DNA of 64,000 nt, taken from contig OZ316892.1 in assembly GCA_973895155.1 (NCBI GenBank), forward strand, positions 22,382,001 to 22,446,000. The letters run 5' to 3'. Under the pieces are notes generated by a model, which saw only the letters and a program-made list of their open reading frames with translations, ran no database searches and had not been told where the DNA came from. The stretch is from Marsupella aquatica. Lineage: Eukaryota; Marchantiophyta. Numbering within the stretch: position 1 is the first letter of the stretch; each line of letters opens with the position of its first letter. Shown piece after piece: positions 48,061 through 58,245 of the stretch. The translations under genes were made by a program, and so were the position numbers.

Positions 48061-49547
48061 GATTGTCGATATCCGATACTATTAAAATGGCATGTTGCGA
48101 TGCTAGTAGTATCGGATATATGGTTTTTCAAATTTTATTTTACAAAGGTGTCCGATGTGGAGAGAATCGGAAAAAGGAGGTAAAATGTACTAGTGGAGTA
48201 CAAACTTAAGTTTTGTAATTTAGTAATTTCACCCCACAACTTAATTTGATCATATCTTAGTCAATCTTTCATGGTTTTGGACTCTTTATGAACCAATTTA
48301 ATGTGCTATGATGAAATCTTTTCAATCCACTATTTGAATTTGATTGACTTACACATAGAAACATATCAATTCTTGTCACAACTAGTGATAAAGATGTTAA
48401 ATATGAATTTTAGATCATTTCAAGACTCTCAGGTAGCTAGATAGGGTCTTTGAATTTGATTTTGAAAAAATAATTGAAAGCTTAGGGGCTAAAAGTTAAG
48501 AATGACCCGATATTCACTAGCTTTGGATATATTGAATTTCTCAATTTATGGCTTTTGCGTTCAAAAGCCTCATATCCTTGGATTGAATCCAAAGTGGGAT
48601 ATGTGGAATCCCATTTCATAATCAACTCCTGAACTTACGGCTTGTGCATTCTTACTTCTCATTGGTCTGTCATTGTGTTTATTGTGAGATACCCAATGGG
48701 ATACGCGGTACCCCACTTCACATTCAACCTCTGCCTTTCAGACCTAACATGAGAGATATTCAGAGATTGAATACCAAATGAGATACCTGGTATCCCATTT
48801 CGCATTCAACATTGGATTTTCTATCTTTTGATTCTAAAATGATTGTAATTCACCGGCTGAATCCGAGACGGGATACGCGGTATCCCATTTTGCATTCAAC
48901 ATTGAATTTCTTGCATTTTGCACCTAAATGCTTCATATTCAGAGGTTGAATTTGAAGTGGGATACGGGGTATCCCACATTGCATCCAACCTCATTTTCTC
49001 ACATTTATGACACCCAAATTGGATTTTTGAAGATTGAATCTCAAATGGGATACGCCATATCCTATTTGGGATTTGTCCTCATCATTTCCAAAAAGATACA
49101 TCATTCTCACCTATTCTTCCAGTTTGATTCGGGGGGGGGGATACAAATTTGCATAGAGAGTGTGGATTCCCGAGGAGCAAGAGGATGCGGGAGTGAGAAG
49201 AAATGAGGGAAAAGATTTGAGTTGGGGCTCTCCTATTTATAGTTTCCCCTGATCATGGTCAATTTCTAATCGCAGTTTCATCGCAATCGGTTAAAAGTTA
49301 CCGTTAAAAAGAATTTTCTAGGAATATTCTTGATGGGTAAACCGAACTTGCCCCTTTTACTGCATTTGTTAATTTTTTTCTTCAGAAAATCGTGGTGGGA
49401 TCCGAAATGGGATATACCGTATCCCTGCTTCGGATTCAAGTCATTTTTTCTCGTTTTAAAATCTAAAATGTGGGTTTTTAGATGGAATACCAATTCTGTA
49501 TCCAATATGTTTTTGCCTTAGAATTTGTTTTCACCCTAAACACTTCT

Positions 49548-49690
49548 TGTATAATATACTCATTTTTCACCCTAAACACTTCTCATATAATATACTTCTC
49601 GTATAATATGTACTGCATTATGGCAACCACACTTCTCGTATAATACCACTGCATTATGGCAATAATATACCTCTCTTCTATAATATACTT
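49548..49690 (+). repeat. ACTTCTCGTATAATAT repeats; part matched inversely at 50,618-50,648
   Basis: Several copies of CTTCTCGTATAATA. ACCACTGCATTATGGCAATA followed by ATATACCTCT (49,653-49,682) reappears in inverse at 50,618-50,648, about 0.9 kb away. Confidence 0.5.
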
Positions 49691-49711
49691 CTCGTTTGGT
49701 CCGTCACTATG

Positions 49712-51527
49712 TTTTAGTAAACAATGTACGTTGTTGCCACTTTTTGCCACCCCTCACTAACTCGCCACTTGTCACTTGCCCTCATCATCTCATTGCTCTC
49801 CCTCTCGTCGCCATTCGGTAGTTGTTGTTGCTTAAAAGCCCTCATAAAATGCCAGGAGCCCCTTAAGAGCTCACATAGGCTTGGAATAGAGAGCTCCAAA
49901 CTCCAAAGGGAAAGGAGCTAGGCTCCTCCCTCTAGTTGTACTTTGTTGGTACCAATGTACCTCCTTACTGACCTTACAGGACCTCTATCCCCTTTGTACC
50001 TACCTTAGGCTCCCAAGGGTAGACTCATATGTCTGTATCTGCAGGTAACAGTACTTGTCTTGTGCATCCTTGTGTACTTGCCTTGTGCACCAGATAAGGG
50101 CCCTATACCTGGTTTCTTCACCTCCCTCTTTTTTAATCTTCCTCTTATTGGTTCCATATTTATAGGCCTATTCCTGGTTTCGTCACCTCACTTTTTTTTT
50201 TTAATCTTCCTCTTATTGGTTCCATATTATTTTATAGGTTACAATTTTTGTTACCCAAAAGGACACTCCAAATTTGAATGACAACCACGCCACTTTTGGG
50301 TTCAACTATGTATAATAGTTTAGGATTTAGCAAACCTGACTGGCAAAAAAAAGCAAATAACCAGAACAAAACACTTTACATGCATGCGAGCAGGTGGTAT
50401 ATTCGTACCGAGAATCAGATTATCACCATTTTGCTTGAAAGACTTCCTACGTACTTCAAAGGGCTGGGCAACAGTTAATAGAGAACAAAATATTGAAGGG
50501 GGGCCCAAAGTGAACACAATTGAAGATTAAACCCTACATCCTCTGTGTGGCTTTCCTGATCTGTTCATTTTTGTTTAGTAAAGCCCTGGATTGTGGGCTA
50601 TAGTAACCCCATTAATTCAGAGGTATATTATTGCCATAATGCAGTGGTAGCAAGGCATTAGTACACTTTGTTCTTGTGGCTCTGCGCTAAATCTATGAAG
50701 GGAGAAAGGTTTTTTTCTTTTTCCTTTCTCCTTAACTTTTTTCCATTTTTCCTCTCCCCCACCCTCCCTTTCTCTCCATTTTCTCTAGCTCCATCTCACC
50801 CCACTTCCTCTCTCTCCCCACCCTCTTCACCCTCCAACATTATTTGAACAAGAGAAAAAGCTGGAAGAAAAAAATAGAATTAACCCTATGGAAAAATAAA
50901 TTCTATATGGCAAATTAAAGTCTAAAAAGCTCTCATACCAGTGAATGTACTTCTCATATAGGGGCTATGTCCCCAAAAGTAAGCCATGTAAAGTACTAAT
51001 TATGTACTGACATTAGTTAGAGTAATCAATACCTTGAGCCTTGTGAGTACTACCTGTATTTACATATGGTAAAAACAAGCATAATTATGGCTTGGGCACA
51101 TTTGTTTGATTTTCTGGACAATGGAAGATAAACCCAAGTTTCAGGCTAGTCAAGGTTTGAATTGGTTTATCAACAAACAACATCAAAATGCACAGCCTTT
51201 GGGTATATATCTTCGGATCCCTAAAGTACATAAAAGCACAAATTAAGAGAAATCTGGAAAAGATTTGAGAGCATAATAATTTTTTGAGTACAGCATTGTG
51301 AGTACCTTATCGGCTCCAATAGCACTCATACCAAACGTACGTACTCTAATAGCACGATATACTACTACACTACTCAGAATGGTGTGACAGCTGTCGTGCG
51401 CATACATATCGCTACACAACATACATCGCTTGTCACATACATCCAGACATAGTCACACTGCCACATCACAAACACAAGAGAATGGAATACAAGTGGAACT
51501 CATGTCCACACATGTCCAAAACCCACA
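49712..51527. other. Region containing the gypsy 3' LTR on the minus strand
   Basis: On the minus strand the polypurine tract is followed at 51,527 by TGTGGGTTTTGGACATG, a plausible LTR start. I cannot fix the far end of the LTR because the partner LTR lies outside the window. No coding sequence is recognised. Confidence 0.45.
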
Positions 51528-51537
51528 ATCGCCCCCC
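51528..51537 (-). promoter_or_regulatory. Polypurine tract of the gypsy element
   Basis: Minus-strand TAGGGGGGCGAT directly before TGTGGG. This G-rich tract next to a TG dinucleotide is where plus-strand DNA synthesis starts in LTR elements. Confidence 0.55.
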
Positions 51538-51714
51538 TAGCTGGGAGTAAGGTCCCCTAACTCTAGCTAGCCATGAGTTCTACAAGGTTGATATACACCT
51601 TTTTAGGTGTGAAGATCAGGAGGCCGGGTGCAAGTGAGCCCCATCGATCACCTACCTGCAATCCATATCTGCCAAGAGAACACAAATGATACACTGGTAC
51701 ATATTTTGGGTTTT

Positions 51715-52150
51715 TCCGATGCTCTTCTTTTGGTCGGCAACACTTTCCGATATAGAGAAGATCGGTACTCTCTGATTGTCCCCGCATCGGGGATTTACCA
51801 TAAATTCTACATCGGACACATACTGTCCCATACTATTAGAATCGGAAATAGTTTCCCATGTAAAAACTATCGGAGAATTTCCCATTCTACCTGCATCGGA
51901 CAATGAGACTGCCGCGACGCAAGAGGCGTCCGATAAATAAAATATCGCATGTTGGTTCCGATGAACTTAGGGACGAAACATTTCCGATATTTTTGGAATC
52001 GGAAATGTGTTCCAACTTGTGTCCGAACCCATTACAAACGGACGTCATTTCCGATGTGATAAAGATGGAAAAGTTTCCCGATACCTGTAGTATGGCATAT
52101 GTGTTCTGTTTCTTTTAATATCGGAAATATCGGTTTTCAGTAGAGCCGGG
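51715..52150. repeat. Left subterminal TCCGAT/ATCGGA motifs of the long CACTA
   Basis: A dozen or more TCCGAT or ATCGGA(A) boxes, many as inverted pairs about 15-25 bp apart (for example TTTCCGATATTTTTGGAATC followed by GGAAA). In En/Spm the subterminal motifs are bound by TNPA. That these are the equivalent sites is inference from position and repetition. Confidence 0.75.
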
Positions 52151-52500
52151 GTTTTTTGAGGGTTTTATCATCTTCCTAGCTTCTAATTAAGGCATGTTGT
52201 GTTTCCGATAGGTTTTTGACTCCATTTCCATTTGAAGTATGTGGGAACTCAACTAGGGTCAACTTGAAATGAATTGGAAGCTTTCATTTCATATATATTA
52301 AAAGCACAAATATATAGCCACAGCTAGAGCCCAGAGATTTAAGTGGTATATATAAGTAAAGTAACATGCAACAAAAAAATGGTAATGACAATGTAGATAA
52401 CATATATATGCCAAAAAAATCAATACATGGAGGGAAGTGGTCATTAATTAGGTCTAGCTAGTGCTAGCTACCTAGCTTTTACCATGAAATTCCTAAGTAG

Positions 52501-55500
52501 CTAGTTGTTCTCATTTTCCAAATCTTCCACAACAACTACATTTGGCTGTCCTTGGACTATGGATCGGGATCGTGGAATGTAAGGCATTACAATGGACCAC
52601 TCAGGATCATCTGGATAAGGGAGATAGAATGCCTGCTCAAGATTATGAGGAAATGCAAAAGGATCTGAGGCCCTCCAATTTGAGCTGATGACAGCCCCTG
52701 TCTTCAGTGGTGTGAAGCCGCAAGCATCCTCTTCACATGTTCGATTGTGGCCAACAAGATTCATCCGAAACCATTTGCACTTCAGCACCACCTCTTCCAA
52801 TGTTGTATGCGCATGGTATTTTACAACAAGGATCTCCTCTATCTTTCCATAGTGAGCTATAGTAGAACGGATGGGATTTGTGTCAGATCTGCTACTTACA
52901 GAATCCTGGGTGAACCAACCCATCACCCCACAATCTTGTGTAGCTGCCCTCTTGTCATCAAGTCGTTCCACACGAAAGTGTCTCCCCTTGGACCACATGG
53001 CAGTCCTGGTTGTAACTGTAAGTAGAGGTCCATGAACCAAGGTGCGCAACTTATCAGTCACCATTGGGAAGTGTGATACACTCTCCCCAACAGCCACCAA
53101 GGCATCCACTTCTAACAACTTCCCCTTCATGTACATGTGGAATTTGGGAAATAAGCGTGGTCGTCGACTATTGTGCTTATCCTCCTCATAAAATGTGGTC
53201 CACTCCCCAACAATCTCTGGAGAGTTATACAACATGAATGCAGTGAGTTTAGTGCGCTCACTAGGGTCAAGAAGCCGTTCTCCCTTTGCACCTGTCAAAC
53301 GGTCATCCTCATAGTCTGCTTCTCTTGATGCCTCATCTATCCACCCGCTTGGAGCATTTGAATCAAGTGTAGCAATAATGTTTGTACAATAAAACATGCT
53401 CTCTGCTCCAAGATGACGCTCTGCAATGCTACCTTCCACCCTTGCGCGATTTGAAACATAGGACTTCATCACTCCCATGTACCGCTCTACCCAGTACATC
53501 CAACGACAATGTACAGGGCCTGCAATACCAACCTCACGCACTAGATGTAGTAGAAAATGAAGCTGACCATCAAAAAATGAAGGAGGAAGGGCCCTTTCAA
53601 GTTTGCACACAACCTCCACTCCAAACACCTCCATTGCTGCAACCTCATCCTCGTTCACCTCCTTTTGACACACCCATCTCAACAACGTACCCAACGACCA
53701 AAGGGCATCACGAAGATCCTCACTACCCAATCCAATAATAGCAATTGGAATAACATGTTGCAATAAGTGATGATAATCATGGGTCTTCAAGAAAGCTGGC
53801 CATTTTGGAGAGTCAAGTCCACCAAATGCCTTGCGAAGATTGGCACCATACCCTGTAGGAAATCGCATAGACCCTATGCGTTTGCGAAACTCGGTCCGCT
53901 CACCTCGTGTCAAAACCCAAGGAGGATGAATAGTAAGGGGGGCATTATCGGGATCCATAGATGGCCAAAAACCATGAGGGCCATGCATCCCCATCTCTTC
54001 ACAACTCTCTCTCCAGTTGTTGTCTTTCTCTCCATATAGGTGGCGAATCAAGGACCTCCCAACATTTCCCTCAATGTGCATAGGGTCAAATAAATGGTTA
54101 AGTGGCATCTCAGCCCAATAAGGCAGTTGTGACAATGCAGACAAACAAGTCATGCCACACCGGGCATATTGCAATGGGTCATCTGGATTAGATACTCTCT
54201 CCCATACCTCTTTCCAATATGTAGGATCTTTTGGAATAGGTTGTGGTCGTCTGTCTGGTTGGCCATCCTCAGTGTCATATAAAAAGGGGTCTCTCCTCCA
54301 ATCATGGTCTGGAGGGAGGTACTTGGTGTGACCAATATACACTATCTTCCTCAAGGTCTTTGACTTTGGCCGCGCTATTCCTTCCAAATCAGGTCCACAA
54401 GTTGGGCAAGCTCGATATCCTGATGTGGTCAGGCCAGAAATATATCCAAACCCTGCATATAAATATATATCCCATGCATAAGTAAATAAGTTTATTAAAA
54501 GATATATGTGCTTCTAGCTAACTCAATACATAACAAAGTATGCTAGGTACGGTTGCCTAGCTATGGGAAGGGATAATTTAACAAAGATTCATACCTAGAA
54601 GATCATGTATGGTCCACATAAGAATGGCCTTCAACTTAAATTCTTGACGTAAGTCCCCCGTTTGCACTCGACCATCATAGCAATCCACACCACTCCAAAG
54701 CTTTTGTAGCTCCTCAATCAATGGTTGCAAGTACACATCAATTTTTTTTACTTGCTTAGGACCAGGGATAATCATGGAAAGGAGCAAATGACCCTTCTTC
54801 ATGGACATCCATGGAAAGATGTTGTAATTAGTAAGGACCACTGGCCATAGTGAATATGGTTGGGCCTTACCTGCTAGTGCAAATGGGCTGATGCCATCCG
54901 CTGCCAATCCTAGGCGAACATGACGTGGGTCAGTTCAGAACTCACCCCATCTCTCCTCCACAAACTTGTTTGCAGGGGAGTCAACCATCATGCGCATGGT
55001 GGGTGGTTTTGAACTCATATCTGAGCAATTTTGGGAATGCCAAACCATATACTCAGCCAACTCAGCACATCTATATTGGTGGCGCAAACGAGGTATAAGA
55101 GGAAAGTACCTCATGACCTTCTGAGGAACTTTTCCCGTCAACATGTCCTCACGATACCTAGGCTTCTCACATGTAGGACATGACGTTGCATCTTTATAAG
55201 TGCCTCTAAACAGAATGCAATCATTCACGCAAGCATGTATGACTTCGTACTGCAGACCTATGGACTTCAACACCTTCTTTGCCTCTTTCCAAGAGTCTGG
55301 CAAGTTGTTTCCTTCTGGCAAGATACAATCATGCAATGTCCAAAAGAGATCATCAAGAAGTAGGTTGCTTGCTCCATGTCTTTGCTGCAAGTTCAACAAC
55401 AACATTATTGTTGAAAGACGAGACAAGCGTGATCCATCAAATATCCGAGTTTGCGCATGTTGACGTGCTTCCTCCCACTGTTTGGAGGCTGAACTCCTTG

Positions 55501-57180
55501 AACCTTCTTGATGTGGAAGTGGGACCTCAATGTTCTCCCCATCAGCCATGTCATGATCACCATCCTCTATGTCATAGAATTGGTGCATCAAGTCATCCAT
55601 GGCCCTATCTTCATCAACTCTTGATTGGGAGGCATCTGGTTCCTGCTCTGGAACATCCGGATCGCCATCTGGTGGTAGAGAGGCATGTCGCCAATCTTCC
55701 ATGGCCTGCACAAGGTGTTGGCGCATAGCTCGTGGTAACACTCCAACATCCGGCTCAACATATGCATTCTATCATACAACGCACAAAACAGATATATACG
55801 TTTGAGTTAGCCCATGGGTTCCTAAAAAAACTACAATATTCTTATATTACTTCAAAAATGGGGAATACACATATGTGCTAAGTGTGGCCAGATCAAATGC
55901 CCATCGTGGGTGCGTTCCATTCATAGTCACAAAACAACTCATCACCCGCCCTAATGGTCCGTATGGCTACTGTCATAACATGATCATCCATATGTGTGAC
56001 ATAGTAAGGCGGAGTGGGTGGGCCAAAAATCTGAGCCCACTCTACATTAGGCTGGAGCCCACTCCCTCTACCATGTGTACTATTGATGTACCCAGCTATG
56101 TTATCTGAATGGACAGGGTCCCCATCAATCATCCTACAATGCCAAGGCCTCCTTAGGACCTCATCTGGGTCTGAGTCCATCTGCAATGCATATACCCCCC
56201 AAGCTGGATGTTGGCGCAAGAGGATGTTCCAACTCTTGGATGTATACACAGGCCCAATGTAAGGGAAAAGGTGTTCCCCATCATAGCCACGACGCCAAGG
56301 CTTTGGAGGGACCTCAATGTCCTCCAAAGCAAATAAGCCTAACCCAACCTCCCCGCCAAGGGTCGATGCCTTCACTATCCATTGCCGACCCCATATATGT
56401 ACAGGGATGTCAATGGCTAGGCCACGAGGAATCGCAAAACTCTCAGGGTCAAAATCCTTGAAGACACTGATTGCCTTTCCCGTCACATATGACAAGCCCA
56501 ACCTCCCTTCAACTTCTATGTACTCCTCCCCTGGTGGAGGCATAACACTCCTTCTAAAGTGCTCATGGGATGGGTCTGTGTCTAGAACTACATGCTGTTG
56601 TCGACGTCTATGAGAACGTGGTCTTGTGCGTAGAACCCTAGTAGGGGGCAGTGCATCATCCCTACCATGCCCCAACTCTACCACTATGGGTTCATGAACA
56701 ACATCTGCCTGAACATGTGCGGGGTACATGATTGCTCGGGGTCTTCAACTGATGATGCAAGCAACTGTCTAGCACCAGCTAAGAATGCATCATGCCATAG
56801 TTGACTAGAGACCAATGGAGGACGGGCCCTACAACGCACCTATTCAATCATAAACAAACAAAAATTAATACTTGTCTCCTAAAAGGTCTCAAACCAGCCA
56901 ACTATTATGATAGTGTATCATATATAGCGGAGTTCATGTCAAGCAATACCTGGCGAGCTGAATATCCCGGTAAATCACCCTCATGTCGACCATAGTTTTC
57001 GATGTGTTCAATGGACTGCCACGCTTGACGAACCACCAGTCCTTTACATCTAAGACACCAGCATGGAATAGGGCCTAATGGAGGGGGTGCTCGAGGCTGT
57101 TGAGGGGGAGGAGGAATGTCCCCCTCAGAGGAAGACAAGTCAGAGTCGGAATCTGTATCCAAACTCTCAGAAGTCGACAT
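52501..57180 (-). pseudogene. CACTA transposase TNP2, multi-exon, one in-frame stop
   Basis: The first exon (57,180-56,950) has an acidic start and a CWCLRC motif and ends at a GTATTG donor. A short exon may begin at 56,839. The main part starts near 55,770 (NAYVEPDVG) with VNDCILFRG and CPTC motifs. It reaches DPRHVRLGLAADGISPF after a TGA at 54,935-54,937, then WPVVLTNYN, IIPGPK and IDVYLQPLIEEL. A probable intron (about 54,585-54,427) leads to YRACPTCGPDLEG and the long last exon (52,501 end) with HLFDPMHIEGNV, typical of the tnp2 catalytic domain. A DUF4218-like part follows (SFFDGQLHFLLHLVREVGI, YWVERYMGVMKSYV), then a DUF4216-like part (LKCKWFRMN). TNP2 cuts the element ends. The single stop would truncate the protein before the catalytic core. 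Confidence 0.85.
55893..56729 (-). CDS. SET-domain protein carried by the CACTA element (278 aa)
   Basis: Residues ~118-272 form a SET domain: EVGLGLFALEDI (opening GxG region), GYINSTHGRGSGLQPNVEW (the Asn-containing AdoMet pocket, with PN kept but the usual NH pair changed to NS) and TIRAGDELFCDYEWN (the closing motif with the catalytic-type Tyr). SET proteins transfer methyl groups to lysine, mostly on histones. The N-terminal 110 residues contain an Arg/His-rich patch (RTRPRSHRRRQQH) that may bind nucleic acid or act as a nuclear signal. The frame is intact from an ATG preceded by a stop. It lies on the same strand between the zinc-motif exon and the main exon of TNP2. It could be a nested gene, an alternative exon or a captured host gene. 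No pre-SET or post-SET Cys cluster is visible. Confidence 0.75.
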   Translation of the reverse strand: MYPAHVQADVVHEPIVVELGHGRDDALPPTRVLRTRPRSHRRRQQHVVLDTDPSHEHFRRSVMPPPGEEYIEVEGRLGLSYVTGKAISVFKDFDPESFAIPRGLAIDIPVHIWGRQWIVKASTLGGEVGLGLFALEDIEVPPKPWRRGYDGEHLFPYIGPVYTSKSWNILLRQHPAWGVYALQMDSDPDEVLRRPWHCRMIDGDPVHSDNIAGYINSTHGRGSGLQPNVEWAQIFGPPTPPYYVTHMDDHVMTVAIRTIRAGDELFCDYEWNAPTMGI

Positions 57181-58063
57181 TGTCTGCCAATTACACACAA
57201 ACAAGTCTTTACCAAAATGCAAGATTGATTCATCACCCTAACTTGAGGTAAACCCAAACAGGAAATATATAGTATGTTAATAATTTGCAGTGTTGGACTT
57301 AATTAGTACCTGAATGATATCCGCGCTCTACAGTGCCTACTAGGCTCTAAGCCTTAGACTATATGCTAAGGCCAATCCAAAAAAACCTGCACATACAGGC
57401 TAGGTGGGGAAGTTGAAAGATGAGATGACATACATGCAAACCTAAGTAACAAACCAATAATTAATGAAATTAATAAAAATCAATGACGAGTTGGATGTCC
57501 AATTATAAACTCCCACAAGTAACGCATATATCATGTCAAATATTTCCAATACATTTTGGAGGATCATATATGTCATACCTTTTGGATGCGCGTACTCTCG
57601 CTGTGCATAATGCATTGGCAAAAATAAACCCTACTAAGAAAACCAAGGAAAAGCAACGACCCGACCCTCCAAAAACAAAAAATACAAAACTGCACAAAAC
57701 GGCACTAGAGTGTTAATTTAATTTGTGACTTCTTATAGTCCCCAAAAGTTGCACCATGCATATAGCATTGCCTCATGGTCAAAATGGGAATCATTTAAAA
57801 TCAAACTGAAAATAGATCTGTGTACATACATTCAATGATCATCCATACCCACCAAAAAATAGTGTGCTAGCTTTGTCACGGCAACTGTACGTTGATATGC
57901 CCGTTTTGCGCCGCACACCTAATAAGCCCACAATATAGCATAATTAACCCCCAACTAACATAAAGGGGGTCATTATAGTATACATGGGATCCAAATGCCA
58001 AAGTCCAAATGCCAAGGTCATGCGATTCACAAACCATCAGAAAATACATTGGGAGGGTTAAGT

Positions 58064-58150
58064 CCGATACTTTGGAGGAGGGGTCCGATACTAAGTCCGA
58101 TTGACCTAGAATCGGAGTTTCCGATGCAGAAAGTATCGGACGTTATGCAT
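58064..58150. repeat. TCCGAT/ATCGGA cluster upstream of the TNPA-like gene
   Basis: Five motifs within about 80 bp (TCCGATACTTT, GTCCGATACTAAG, TCCGATTGACC, ATCGGAGTTTCCGATG, ATCGGACG), 100-180 bp before the start codon. They are internal to the element, so they may serve promoter control rather than end recognition. Confidence 0.65.
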
Positions 58151-58245
58151 TTTGGGTTTTTAGGTCACCCGACTAAAGTGCGAAGGCACTCTAGTCGGAA
58201 AAAGCATCGGGAGCATTTCACGATACCTTTGCGGAGCTCATAGCG

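Larger units (their letters stand above)
46537..48195. mobile_element. Short CACTA element (1,659 bp), GAG target duplication
   Basis: Begins CACTAGTACAT and ends ATGTACTAGTG, flanked on both sides by GAG (46,534-46,536 and 48,196-48,198). Subterminal TCCGAT/ATCGGA motifs match those of the 10.3 kb CACTA downstream. Its only gene-like content is a TNP2 fragment, so it is a deletion derivative that would need proteins in trans. It sits inside the element at 44,675-49,711. Confidence 0.9.
44675..49711. mobile_element. Non-autonomous element with CACAGTGACGGACCAAACG ends and GGGATAC palindromes
   Basis: The left end CACAGTGACGGACCAAACG, then GGAAGTG, is matched at the right by the inverse of CACTTCTCGTTTGGTCCGTC-like sequence ending CACTATG. 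Inside, both arms carry many palindromic boxes. One type is ATGGGATACCGCGTATCCCA (45,021 and several at 48,709-49,420). The other is CCAAATGGGATC with GATCCCATTTGG. No transposase is present. The flanks (TGTTAAGAA / TTTTAGTAA) are only a partial match. Removing the nested CACTA leaves about 3.4 kb. The superfamily is uncertain. Confidence 0.6.
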
